Assembly (NCBI RefSeq): GCF_900111685.1
Contig: NZ_FOHX01000023.1
Location: 62,001 to 126,000 of the forward strand
Length of the DNA stretch: 64,000 bases
Direction: 5' to 3'
Origin: Nonomuraea wenchangensis
GTDB taxonomy: Bacteria > Actinomycetota > Actinomycetes > Streptosporangiales > Streptosporangiaceae
This document shows positions 1 to 7,522 of the stretch, in pieces; position 1 is the first letter of the stretch, and each line of letters opens with the position of its first letter. The position numbers and the translations under genes are program-made. The notes below the pieces were generated by a model. The model was not told the DNA's origin. It made no database searches and saw nothing but the letters and a program-made list of their open reading frames with translations.

Positions 1-1085
1 CGGACGAACCAGCCGTCGCCGAGCCCGCCCGCGTGCACGGCGCCGCCCTCGTCGGCGACGCTCTCGACGTAGCCCCGCACCTTGCGGTAGTGGGTCTCGG
101 AGGCCAGGGGCCCGATCTCGGTGCTGTCCAGCTTGGGGTCGCCCAGCCGCATGGCCCCGGCGGCGGCGGTGAAGCGGGCCAGGAACTCCTCGAACACCGG
201 GCGCTGGACGTACAGGCGGGAGCCGGCCAGGCAGACCTGCCCGGCGTTGGTGAAGATCGCGCGCAGCGACCAGCTCACCGCGTTGTCCAGGTCGGCGTCG
301 GCGAAGACGGCGTTGCCGCCCTTGCCGCCGAGCTCCAGGCTGACCGGGACGAGGTTGCGGGCGGCGGCGGCCGAGATGACGCGGCCGGTCGCCGACTCGC
401 CGGTGAACGTGATGCGGTCCACGCCGGGATGCTCGGTGAGCGCCTGGCCGGCCGAGTCCGGGCCATAGCCGTGCACGACGTTGAGCACGCCGGGCGGCAG
501 GCCCGCCTCCAGGGCGAGCCGGGCGAGGATGGTCGCGGAGGCGGGCGTGTCCTCGGCGGGCTTGAGCACGACCGTGTTGCCCCAGGCCAGCGCGGGCGCG
601 ATCTTCCAGGTCTCCAGCATGAGCGGGAAGTTCCACGGCGCGACGGCGGCGGCCACGCCGACCGGCTCGTAGCGGGTGTAGGCGTGGTGGCCGGAGTCCA
701 TCGGCAGGGCCTCGGCCGGGGTGAGGCGGGCGTGGTCGGCGAAGAAGCGGAAGTTGTCGGCGGCGCGGGGCACGTCGTTGCCGCGGCTCTGGGTGATCGG
801 CTTGCCCATGTCGCGGGTGTCGGCCAGGCCGAGCCGGTCGGCGTTCGCCAGGATGAGGTCCGCCAGGCGGTGCAGCAGCCGCCCGCGCTCGGCGCGGCCC
901 ATGCGCGGCCAGGGCCCCTCGTCGAACGCGCGCCGCGCCGCCGCGACGGCCAGGTCCACCTCGGCCGGGCCGCCGAGCGCGACCTCGGCCCACGGCTCGC
1001 GGGTGTAGGGGTCGACGCTGGCGAAGGTCTCGCCGCCCGCCGAGGCGACCTCGGCGCCGTCGATCACGTGCCCGAAGAACTCCAC
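1..1085 (-). CDS. Aldehyde dehydrogenase, probable 2-hydroxymuconate-semialdehyde type (partial at window edge)
   Basis: NAD(P)-dependent oxidation of an aldehyde to an acid. The visible 361 codons give a typical ALDH fold: PWNFPL in the cofactor domain, LELGGKGG with general-base Glu at about residue 251, and NAGQVCLAGSR with nucleophile Cys at about residue 285; the 34-residue spacing is normal. The C-terminal ~130 residues lie outside the window. The GTG start follows the tautomerase stop by one base, so the genes are co-transcribed and probably translationally coupled. Next to an extradiol dioxygenase and a 4-oxalocrotonate tautomerase, the inferred substrate is the semialdehyde from meta ring cleavage. 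Sequence alone cannot separate this from the HpaE (5-carboxymethyl) variant. Confidence 0.88.
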   Translation of the reverse strand, partial: MEFFGHVIDGAEVASAGGETFASVDPYTREPWAEVALGGPAEVDLAVAAARRAFDEGPWPRMGRAERGRLLHRLADLILANADRLGLADTRDMGKPITQSRGNDVPRAADNFRFFADHARLTPAEALPMDSGHHAYTRYEPVGVAAAVAPWNFPLMLETWKIAPALAWGNTVVLKPAEDTPASATILARLALEAGLPPGVLNVVHGYGPDSAGQALTEHPGVDRITFTGESATGRVISAAAARNLVPVSLELGGKGGNAVFADADLDNAVSWSLRAIFTNAGQVCLAGSRLYVQRPVFEEFLARFTAAAGAMRLGDPKLDSTEIGPLASETHYRKVRGYVESVADEGGAVHAGGLGDGWFV

Positions 1086-1086
1086 G

Positions 1087-1293
1087 TCAACCGCCCTTGC
1101 TGATCTCGTCGCGTTCGGCGAGCGTCTGGTCGCCGGCCGCCCAGTGCGTACGCGGCACCTCCCTGACGATCACCCGGATGCTCTGGGCCGGCGAGCCGAC
1201 CGCCCGCTCCACGGCGGCGTGCAGCTCGTGGATGAGCGCCCGGATCGTGGCCGGGTCGCGTCCTTCCGACAGGGACACCTCGACCAGGGGCAT
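1087..1293 (-). CDS. 4-oxalocrotonate tautomerase family enzyme
   Basis: A 68-residue protein beginning MPLVEVSLSEGRD, so removal of Met exposes the catalytic N-terminal proline of the tautomerase superfamily. Size and the repeated beta-alpha-beta pattern fit the 4-OT family, which tautomerises 2-hydroxymuconate to 2-oxo-3-hexenedioate in the dehydrogenative branch of catechol meta cleavage. It sits one base after the dioxygenase stop and one base before the dehydrogenase start, the order expected for that branch. The long frame in which it lies extends upstream without a stop, but only this Met gives the essential Pro-1. Confidence 0.85.
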   Translation of the reverse strand: MPLVEVSLSEGRDPATIRALIHELHAAVERAVGSPAQSIRVIVREVPRTHWAAGDQTLAERDEISKGG

Positions 1294-1294
1294 G

Positions 1295-2206
1295 TCAGCC
1301 CTCGCTTCCCGTGGCGGGCCGCCCCGGCAGGGGACGGCGGATCTGCGGCTGGGTGTGGACGCGGCGCGTGGGGCCCTGCCACATGTCGATCGAGCCCGGC
1401 TCGGCCGGGTCGAAGTAGCGGGGGCGCCAGGCGTCCTCGTCGGTGATGAGGCGTACGCCCCACGAGTACTCGTACGTGATGCCCTCGGGGCCCTTGAAGT
1501 AGACGAAGACGGCCGTGGACTGGGGGTGGCGGCCGGGGCCCATCTCGATCTCGACGCCGTTCGCCTCCAGGAAGTGCCAGTTGCGCATGACGTCGTCGAG
1601 CGAGTCCACCTGGAAGTTGATGTGGCACAGGCCCGGCCGGCTGCCCTGGAACACGGCGAGCTTGTGGTGGACCTGGTCGATGCGCATGAGGCAGGCCCAG
1701 TCGCCGATCCAGTCGGAGACACGGGCGTTGAACAGGCCGTTCCAGAAGCGGTACGCCTCGCGCACGTCGGGGGCGTCCAGGCACAGGTGGCCGAACTCGG
1801 TGATGCCGGCCTCGCGGCCGTGCCGTACGGGGGCGGTGAGCGTCACCTGGTCGATGACGAGGTCGATCCGGTTGCCGAAGGGGTCGTCGAAGGCGAGGAA
1901 GTCGCGGACCCGGCGCGAGCGGGCCTCCTCGGCGCCGCCCCGCGCGACGGCGACGCCCGCCTTCTCCAGCTCGGTCTCGGCGGCGGCCAGCGCGTCCTCG
2001 TCGCGGACGGTGAAGCCGGAGCTGATGACGCCGGACTCGCCCTCGACCAGGGCGAGGCAGTGGTGGCGCTGGTCGGCGCGGAGGTAGGCGACGCCGTCCT
2101 CCTGGGCGGTGAGCTCCATGCCGACGACGTCGACCGCGAAGCGCACGGCGGTGTCCAGGTCGGCGGCGCCGGAGCGGACGTAGGCGATGTCCGTCAACTC
2201 GATCAT
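1295..2206 (-). CDS. Extradiol ring-cleavage dioxygenase, two VOC domains
   Basis: 303 residues with two vicinal-oxygen-chelate modules (about 1-120 and 134-260). The C-terminal module carries candidate Fe(II) ligands in order: His140 (FGHLCLD), His195 (LCHINFQVD) and Glu246 (TYEYS). His180/181 and Tyr245 sit where type I extradiol enzymes have second-sphere catalytic residues. The likely reaction is proximal extradiol cleavage of a catechol to a muconate semialdehyde. The ATG overlaps the stop of the upstream aldolase-like gene (ATGA), and the stop is one base before the tautomerase start. The exact catechol substrate (catechol, homoprotocatechuate, biphenyldiol) cannot be read from the sequence. 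Confidence 0.88.
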   Translation of the reverse strand: MIELTDIAYVRSGAADLDTAVRFAVDVVGMELTAQEDGVAYLRADQRHHCLALVEGESGVISSGFTVRDEDALAAAETELEKAGVAVARGGAEEARSRRVRDFLAFDDPFGNRIDLVIDQVTLTAPVRHGREAGITEFGHLCLDAPDVREAYRFWNGLFNARVSDWIGDWACLMRIDQVHHKLAVFQGSRPGLCHINFQVDSLDDVMRNWHFLEANGVEIEMGPGRHPQSTAVFVYFKGPEGITYEYSWGVRLITDEDAWRPRYFDPAEPGSIDMWQGPTRRVHTQPQIRRPLPGRPATGSEG

Positions 2207-2901
2207 GACGACTCCCGGAGGTGGGACCAGATGCGGGCAAGGAGTTCGGGCGCGACGGCCCGCCACGCCTGCTGTTCGGCGGGCGTGAGGGGGACGGGGG
2301 TGCCGGCCGCGGCGGCGGTGGCGTTCATGCGGGCGCTGGCCTCCAGCACCCACATGAGGGCGACGGCCTCGCCGACGTCCGCGCCGACGGTGACCGCGCC
2401 GTTGCCCCGCATGACCAGGGCGGGGGAGTCGCCGAGCCGTTCGGCGAGCGCCCGGCCGCGGGCCCGGTCGCGGACGAGCACGGCGTCGTCGAGCACGGGC
2501 ACCTCGGGCCCGAGGAAGGCCCCCTGCCCGTGCAGCGGCCGGATGGGCACGCCGGCGGCGGCGAGGGCGGTGGCGGTGGGTGGCTGCGCCCGGCAGATCG
2601 CGCCGATTCCGGGGCGGACGCGGGCGATCTCGACGTGGATCCACGCCTCGCGCGGCGCCCCGCCGGGCAGGTCGGTGGCGTCGAGGGGGAGCTCGGCGTA
2701 CGGGGACGCGGCGGTGAGGGTGCCGAGGGGGACCGGCGGGGTCATCAGCAGCCGGTCGTCGCCGGTCCGGGCGGAGACGTGGCCGAACGCGGTCACCAGT
2801 CCCGCCGCGGCCAGCGCCCGCCCGGCGAGGGCCAGCTCGGTCCGTAACCGTTCTCCCGGTAAGTGTTCTGCCGGTGATGGTCCGGCTTCAGCCGTGCGCA
2901 C
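2203..2901 (-). CDS. Class II aldolase/adducin-fold protein lacking the canonical zinc histidines
   Basis: 232 residues, first gene of the catabolic operon. The fold signature of class II aldolases is recognisable: GHVSAR near residue 40, Glu85 in PREAWIHVEI, the ARVRPGIGAI helix-strand and RGNGAVTVG near 165-173. The two zinc histidines of the HxH motif are replaced by Arg104-Ala-Gln106 (ICRAQPP), and the histidine usually found in the later HG motif is Asn167 (RGNG). Classical aldol cleavage using zinc is therefore doubtful; a different metal site or a decarboxylase/hydrolase-like role is possible. Codons 14 and 19 are both TTA, rare in this genome, close to the 5' end. It is divergent from padR. 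Confidence 0.8.
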   Translation of the reverse strand: MRTAEAGPSPAEHLPGERLRTELALAGRALAAAGLVTAFGHVSARTGDDRLLMTPPVPLGTLTAASPYAELPLDATDLPGGAPREAWIHVEIARVRPGIGAICRAQPPTATALAAAGVPIRPLHGQGAFLGPEVPVLDDAVLVRDRARGRALAERLGDSPALVMRGNGAVTVGADVGEAVALMWVLEASARMNATAAAAGTPVPLTPAEQQAWRAVAPELLARIWSHLRESS

Positions 2902-2947
2902 GCGGCCCGCCCTCCTCGCGAGATCGTTCTCGAAGACAGGGAGGACA

Positions 2948-2957
2948 ATACATGTAT
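2948..2957. promoter_or_regulatory. Candidate PadR operator in divergent promoter
   Basis: The AT-rich perfect palindrome ATACATGTAT lies between the aldolase-like gene and padR in otherwise GC-rich DNA. PadR-family regulators bind ATGT/ACAT-type dyads and commonly control a divergent catabolic operon and themselves. Assignment is by motif and position only. Confidence 0.5.
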
Positions 2958-3008
2958 CTCCATACCTGTTCTAGAGGAACGGATCATGCTCTCCCTATGC
3001 TGGAGTGC

Positions 3009-3590
3009 ATGTCGCTTCAGCACGCGCTGCTCGGCGTCCTGGAGGCGCGCCCCATGAACGGGTACGAGCTCACCCGCTTCTTCGAGGCCGCCCCGCGCTG
3101 GGTGTGGTCGGCGCCGCAGAGCCAGATCTATCCCACGCTGCGCCAGATGGAGCAGGCCGGGCTCATCGAGGGCCAGAAGGAGATCCGGGGCACCAGGCTG
3201 AGCCGGACCGTCTACTCCATCACCGAACGCGGCCTGGCGGAGCTGCGCGCCTGGCTCGGCACCTCCCACACGCCGCCGCCGGCGCGGGACGCGTTCTTCC
3301 TGCAGGCGCTGTTCTTCGACATGATCGAGCCGGACCGGGCGGCGCCGGTGCTCAAGGCGTTCATCGCCGAGCAGGAGCAGCTCGCCGCCGAGTGGCGGGC
3401 GCACCGGGAGGCGCTGCTGGCCAAGGACACGCCCCTGCTGAAGGAGCGGCTGAAGAACCGCCCGGCGGCCGAGCACGACCGCATCGCCGCGCTGAAGGCG
3501 CACGTCTTCTCGGGCCAGATCGCCGTCGCGGAGGCCCGCGCCGCGTGGGCCCGCGAGAGCCTGCGGCTGCTGGAGGAGCCCGCCCCCTGA
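3009..3590 (+). CDS. PadR family transcriptional regulator
   Basis: 193 residues starting MSLQHALLGVLEARPMNGYEL, the standard PadR N-terminus with winged helix (to about residue 85: QSQIYPTLRQMEQAGLI, then the wing TRLSRTVYSITERG) followed by a helical dimerisation/effector domain (PadR C-terminal type). Expected to repress the divergent meta-cleavage operon until an aromatic ligand binds. The frame is open for 45 codons upstream, but that part overlaps the operator region and has no family similarity; an ATG four codons earlier is also possible. It is followed by a strong hairpin shared with the convergent CHAP gene. Confidence 0.87.
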   Translation: MSLQHALLGVLEARPMNGYELTRFFEAAPRWVWSAPQSQIYPTLRQMEQAGLIEGQKEIRGTRLSRTVYSITERGLAELRAWLGTSHTPPPARDAFFLQALFFDMIEPDRAAPVLKAFIAEQEQLAAEWRAHREALLAKDTPLLKERLKNRPAAEHDRIAALKAHVFSGQIAVAEARAAWARESLRLLEEPAP

Positions 3591-3613
3591 CGCGGGCGGG
3601 GGCCGTACACGCG

Positions 3614-3652
3614 ACGAGCGCGCGTCCCCGGGCGACAGGGACGCGCGCTCGT
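3614..3652. terminator. Bidirectional terminator hairpin
   Basis: Perfect 15-bp inverted repeat ACGAGCGCGCGTCCC (3614-3628) and its complement (3638-3652) around a 9-nt loop, lying between the convergent padR and CHAP genes. GC-rich stems without a U-tract are usual for actinomycete terminators. Confidence 0.75.
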
Positions 3653-3691
3653 ACGTGCGGTCAGGTCAGGAGGTGTTCGGGCGGAGGGGGG

Positions 3692-4396
3692 TCAGGCGGC
3701 GTACTCGGGGTAGCCGTAGCCGACGACCTGCCACTTCGGCCGGACGCGCTCCTCCACCTTGCCGTTGCCGGTGTTGCCCTCGATGGTGGAGATGGTGCCG
3801 TTCTGGTTGTCCTTCACGACGAACCCGACGTGGTTGATGGAGTCGAGGCTCTTGCTGCCGTTCCAGGCGAAAAAGACGACGGAGCCGGGCTTGGCGAGGG
3901 TGCCGAAGCGGCTGTTGTCCTTGAACCACTTGGCGTGGGCGACGGTCCAGGCGTCCCAGCCGATCTGCGGGCGGGCGCCGGTCTTCTCGCCGACCCAGGA
4001 GACGAACATCGCGCACCAGGGGGCGTTGAGGTAGCCGGCGGGGGTGCCGCCGTCGCGGGCGATGGTCTCCGCGGCCCGCTGCGAGTCGGCGTACCACCGC
4101 TGGTACGGGGTGCCGCCGCCGGCGGAGTTCTCGGTGACGCCCAGCTGGGAACGGGCCACGGACAGCACCTGGTCGGCGGTGACCTGGATCTTGTTCTCCT
4201 CGGCGCGGGTGCGCTGGGCGGCGCGGTCGCCCGGGTTGTTCGTGTTGCTGCTGACGGTGCTGCCGTGCTGCGTGGCGGCCGAGGCGGTCTCGGCGTGCGC
4301 GGCCTGCGGGCCGAGTGCGGCGGCGGCCACGGCGGTGCCGAGGACGGCGTAGGTGATCTTCAGCTTTCGGGCAGCGGTGAAGGGGCGCTTGGCCAT
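3692..4396 (-). CDS. Secreted CHAP-domain cell-wall hydrolase
   Basis: 234 residues. The N-terminus is basic (KRPFTAARKLK), then hydrophobic, then AAHA|ETAS at about residue 35, a clear Sec signal peptide. A short linker leads to a CHAP domain (about 75-234) with catalytic Cys128 in NAPWCAMFVSWV and His189 in INHVGFVV. CHAP enzymes are amidases or endopeptidases that cut peptidoglycan peptides. The leader holds a ydaO-type c-di-AMP riboswitch, as is common for actinobacterial wall hydrolases linked to germination and resuscitation, so expression should fall when c-di-AMP is high. No SH3 or LysM binding module is present. Confidence 0.88.
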   Translation of the reverse strand: MAKRPFTAARKLKITYAVLGTAVAAAALGPQAAHAETASAATQHGSTVSSNTNNPGDRAAQRTRAEENKIQVTADQVLSVARSQLGVTENSAGGGTPYQRWYADSQRAAETIARDGGTPAGYLNAPWCAMFVSWVGEKTGARPQIGWDAWTVAHAKWFKDNSRFGTLAKPGSVVFFAWNGSKSLDSINHVGFVVKDNQNGTISTIEGNTGNGKVEERVRPKWQVVGYGYPEYAA

Positions 4397-4404
4397 CGAG
4401 GGGG

Positions 4405-4535
4405 TTACTCCTTGCTTCCATGCCGCTTACCGGGTTAGCTGACGGGTTCGGGCGTGGAAGCTGCCCTACGGCACGTGGTGCCGATTCACCCCAAAGGACG
4501 TGGGTCCCCGGTTCCGCGCGTGGCGGATTCAGCGG
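4405..4535 (-). promoter_or_regulatory. ydaO/yuaA-type c-di-AMP riboswitch
   Basis: Read on the minus strand the leader contains the conserved actinobacterial ydaO blocks in order: ACCGCTGAATCCGC, GGAACCGGGGACCCACG, GGGGTGAATCGG, CCGTAGGGCAGC, CGCCCGAACCCGTCAGCTAA and CCCGGTAAGCGG, ending just before the ribosome-binding region AAGGAG of the CHAP gene. Binding of c-di-AMP switches off downstream wall-hydrolase genes in this class. Boundaries are approximate. A separate 8-bp inverted repeat (4536-4554) abuts the 5' side. Confidence 0.92.
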
Positions 4536-4666
4536 TCACAGGACGATCCTGTGATGTGCTTTCACTTGCGATGGTCAGACATAGCCCGACAAAGCGGACA
4601 TATGCCCTGAGGTGCACCATAAGGTAATACACACGGCAAGGAGATTACAAATCCATAAAAGCCTGG

Positions 4667-5620
4667 TCAGGACAGCTGTTGCCGGGCGTCGGCCAGCAGC
4701 CCCATCATGGCAAGGGACTCGTCAAGCGGCATGATCGCCGACTCGGTCCTGCCCTCGGCCACCGCGGCACGCACCTCGCGCACCTCGCCCGCGTAGCCGT
4801 TGTCCGCCGGATCCAGCAGGTGCTCCTCGGGCTCCATGCCGGGCGCCGACAGCACGATCCGCTCCGGCGCCCAGAACGCCGCGGGAATCTCCGCCCGCAT
4901 GCCCGTGCCGACCACGTGGGCGGAGTTGGGGTAGTGCGCGAGCAACGACGTCGCCACCACGGCGTGCCGCCCCCCGGAGTACGTCAGCAGCCCCGCCGCC
5001 TCGGCGTCCACGCCGTTGGGCGCGAGCGACCCGGTGACGCGCAGGCTCTCGGGCATGCCGAGCAGGAGCTGCGCCAGCCCGAACGGATAGATGCCGAGGT
5101 CGAGCAGCGCGCCGCCGCCCAGCTCGGGAGCCCACAGCCGGTGCGCCTCGTCATAGGGATGGGCGAAGCCGAAGGACGCCTGCACCGAGCGGATCTCCCC
5201 GAAGCGCTCGTCGCCCGCGATCATGCGGATCAGCGGGTTGAACCGCATCCACATGGCCTCCATGAGGAAGACGCCCGCCTCGCGCGCCAGCCGCACCATC
5301 GTCTCGGCGTCCGCCATGCTCGCCGCGAGCGGCTTCTCGCACAGCACGGCCTTGCCGTTCGCGATGGCCGCCGCGGCCACCGGCAGGTGCTGCGCGTGGG
5401 GCGTGGCGACGTAGATCGCGTCCACGGCCGGGTCGGCGCACAGGTGCTCGTAGGAGCCGTACGCCGACTCCGCGCCGAGCGTCGCGGCCAGCGCCCGCGC
5501 CCGCCCGAGGTCACGGGAGCCGACGGCGGCCACCCGCATGCCCGGCTCGGCGGCGATGGCCGCCCCCACGGTCTGAGCGATGCCGCCGGTCGCCGCTATG
5601 CCCCACGCAAAATCTCGCAC
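4667..5620 (-). CDS. Gfo/Idh/MocA family oxidoreductase
   Basis: 317 residues from a GTG start. The N-terminal Rossmann fold begins WGIAATGGIAQTVGAAI (a variant of GxGxxA), followed by the family signature VLCEKPLAA with the catalytic Lys near residue 95 and the C-terminal substrate domain (GGGALLDLGIYP). Such enzymes are NAD(P)-dependent dehydrogenases of sugars, inositols or dihydrodiols; this one resembles the trans-1,2-dihydrodiol/xylose dehydrogenase-like branch. It follows the aldo-keto reductase by 20 bases on the same strand. The start codon lies inside a small hairpin (5612-5630). Confidence 0.86.
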   Translation of the reverse strand: MRDFAWGIAATGGIAQTVGAAIAAEPGMRVAAVGSRDLGRARALAATLGAESAYGSYEHLCADPAVDAIYVATPHAQHLPVAAAAIANGKAVLCEKPLAASMADAETMVRLAREAGVFLMEAMWMRFNPLIRMIAGDERFGEIRSVQASFGFAHPYDEAHRLWAPELGGGALLDLGIYPFGLAQLLLGMPESLRVTGSLAPNGVDAEAAGLLTYSGGRHAVVATSLLAHYPNSAHVVGTGMRAEIPAAFWAPERIVLSAPGMEPEEHLLDPADNGYAGEVREVRAAVAEGRTESAIMPLDESLAMMGLLADARQQLS

Positions 5621-5630
5621 AAGGCGAGAT
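5612..5630 (-). promoter_or_regulatory. Hairpin covering the GTG start of the Gfo/Idh gene
   Basis: ATCTCGC (5612-5618) pairs with GCGAGAT (5624-5630) around a 5-nt loop. The GTG start at 5618-5620 is partly in the stem and partly in the loop. It could mask initiation or require coupling with the upstream gene, which ends 10 bases earlier. It could also be an operator. Confidence 0.4.
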
Positions 5631-5640
5631 CGTAGAGGGT

Positions 5641-6471
5641 TCAGGCGGCGTTGAACGTCTCGGGGTCGGGCCCGAGGCGTTTGCCCCGGTTGAGCGCTCC
5701 GATGGCGGCCATGTCCTCGGTGTCGAGGATGAAGGAGAACACGTCGATGTTCTCCTTGATGCGCGCCGGGGTGACCGACTTCGGGATCACCACGTTGCCG
5801 AGCTGCAGATGCCAGCGGAGCACGAGCTGGGCGGGCGTCCTGCCGGACTTCTCCGACAGCACCGCGAGCGCCGGATCGTCCAGCAGGCCCTTGCCCTGGC
5901 CGAGCGGGCTCCACGCCTCGGTCAGGATGCCGTTGGCCTCGTGGAACTCGCGCATCTCGCGCTGCTGCAGGTAGGGATGGAGCTCGATCTGGTTGATCGA
6001 CGGCGTGATGCCCGTCTCCTCCATCAGCCTGGTGAGGGTGCCCACGGTGAAGTTGCACACCCCGATCGCCCTGGCGCGGCCGTCCCGGTAGATCTTCTCC
6101 AGGCCCTTCCACGCCTGGACGTACTTGTCCTGCCGCGGCGCCGGCCAGTGGATGAGGAAGAGGTCCACGTAGTCGAGGCCCAGCCGGGCCAGGCTCTCGT
6201 CGAAGGCTTGCTCGGCGCGGCCGTGGTCGCCGTTCCACAGCTTGGTGGTGATGAACACCTTCTCGCGCGGCAGCCCGGCGGCGCGCACGGCCCGGCCCAC
6301 GCCCTCCTCGTTGCCGTAGGCGGCGGCCGTGTCGATGTGCCGGTAGCCGGCCTCCAGCGCGGTGCGCACGGCCTGCTCGGTCTCCTCGTCGGGGACCTGC
6401 CAGACGCCGAACCCGAGCTGCGGGATCTGCACGCCGTCGGTGTTGAGCATGAGCGAATTCATAGCCTCCAT
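5641..6471 (-). CDS. Aldo/keto reductase (AKR5-like)
   Basis: 276 residues covering a complete (beta/alpha)8 NADPH reductase of the 2,5-diketo-D-gluconate reductase/prostaglandin F synthase-like group. The catalytic tetrad is visible: Asp47 and Tyr52 (IDTAAAYGNE), Lys77 (TTKLW) and His108 (LIHWP). The NADPH phosphate loop is IPKSVTPARIKEN near 228-240. A second ATG three codons later (6462, MNSLMLNTDG) is an equally good start; neither has an ideally spaced Shine-Dalgarno. It forms a two-gene unit with the Gfo/Idh oxidoreductase. Likely role is carbonyl detoxification or sugar-aldehyde reduction; substrate unknown. Confidence 0.88.
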   Translation of the reverse strand: MEAMNSLMLNTDGVQIPQLGFGVWQVPDEETEQAVRTALEAGYRHIDTAAAYGNEEGVGRAVRAAGLPREKVFITTKLWNGDHGRAEQAFDESLARLGLDYVDLFLIHWPAPRQDKYVQAWKGLEKIYRDGRARAIGVCNFTVGTLTRLMEETGITPSINQIELHPYLQQREMREFHEANGILTEAWSPLGQGKGLLDDPALAVLSEKSGRTPAQLVLRWHLQLGNVVIPKSVTPARIKENIDVFSFILDTEDMAAIGALNRGKRLGPDPETFNAA

Positions 6472-6577
6472 TGTTCACGCCGCGTTCCTGGCGGCTTAAG
6501 GCGGCGGGGGTAACTTAACGGGGTCATTGACGGGCCATCACCCTGCTGGGAGGCCCATCGGCCGGGAGGGGCGGGGA

Positions 6578-7522
6578 GTGGTCGGACAGGCGTCGGCCTG
6601 GGTGGAGTCACCGCTCCAGATGCTGTGCGCCGTCGAGGCCCACCACGCGGGACTCCTCGGCCCCGTGACCACGGTCGTGCCGCGCGCCGGGCTGCGCGCG
6701 CTGAAGGCCACCCGTGCGGAGCTGCGCTCACTCGGGCCGCCCGGCGGGCTGGTGCTGGGCGAGCCGCGCGAGCGCATGCCGCGCCGGGTCCTCGCGGTCG
6801 GCGACGCCTTCTCCGGCAGGGTGCAGGTGCGCTGGCTGGCGTCGTGGCCCGGCCGGGTCGTCATCGTGGACGACGGCCTCGCCACGCTGCGCCTGCTGGA
6901 GCTGCTGGCGGCCGGGCCGTCACGCCCGCTGCTGCGCGCCCGCGCCGAGCCGTCCGTGCCGCGCGCCGCCCTCGGCCTGGCCGCCGCGCTGCGGCTGCGC
7001 CTCAGCCGGGTCTCGGTCTTCACCGCGCTCGACGTGGACGACAAGCTCGCCGAGTCCGTCCGCGCCGCCGGAGTCGAGCTGGTCCGGCACGACTTCGCCT
7101 GGCTGCGCGCCCAGCCGCCGAGCCCGTACGGCCCCGCCGAGCGCACGGTCGTGCTCGGCACCTCGCTCGTCCGCAACGGCCTGGTGCACCGTGGCCGCTA
7201 CCTGCGCTGGCTGACCGACCTGGCCGCCCGCGAGCCGCTCGCCTACTACCCGCACCGCCGCGAGGACCCGGTGGACGTCGCGCTGATCGGGGAGCTGCCC
7301 GGCGTCACCGTGCACGACGCCGGCGCGCCCGCCGAGCTGACCCTGCGCGGCCTGCGCCCCGATCAGCGGGTGCTCAGCCTGCCCTCGACCGCCGTCACCT
7401 CGCTGCGGGTCCTGCTCGGCCCGCGCGGTGTCGCCGTCGAGCCCGTGGACGTGCCTGACGACTGGTGGACCAGCAGGGCGGCGCCCGCCCTGCGCTCGCA
7501 TCTGACAGGAGTGCCTGGTTGA
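6578..7522 (+). CDS. Glycosyltransferase-52/polysialyltransferase-like protein
   Basis: 314 residues. The GTG start is preceded by the purine-rich GGGAGGGGCGGGGA. Motifs typical of GT52 and related bacterial sialyltransferases are present: WVESPLQML at the N-terminus, an acidic DDG motif in VVIVDDGLATL, a histidine motif YYPHRRED in the second half, and LPSTAVTSL toward the C-terminus. These motifs normally bind CMP-sialic acid or CMP-nonulosonate. The stop overlaps the start of the next gene (TTGA). Neighbouring CMP-nonulosonate synthesis genes support the role. Linkage and acceptor are unknown. Confidence 0.65.
   Translation: MVGQASAWVESPLQMLCAVEAHHAGLLGPVTTVVPRAGLRALKATRAELRSLGPPGGLVLGEPRERMPRRVLAVGDAFSGRVQVRWLASWPGRVVIVDDGLATLRLLELLAAGPSRPLLRARAEPSVPRAALGLAAALRLRLSRVSVFTALDVDDKLAESVRAAGVELVRHDFAWLRAQPPSPYGPAERTVVLGTSLVRNGLVHRGRYLRWLTDLAAREPLAYYPHRREDPVDVALIGELPGVTVHDAGAPAELTLRGLRPDQRVLSLPSTAVTSLRVLLGPRGVAVEPVDVPDDWWTSRAAPALRSHLTGVPG

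Noticed and set aside
33..1103. Long plus-strand open frame opposite the aldehyde dehydrogenase
   Set aside because: Antisense shadow: its product has biased Gly/Ala/Arg composition and no motif, while the minus strand has a full ALDH active site.
4536..4554. Dyad TCACAGGACGATCCTGTGA considered as a Crp site
   Set aside because: The half-sites are in the reverse orientation and spacing to TGTGA-N6-TCACA, so it does not match the Crp pattern.
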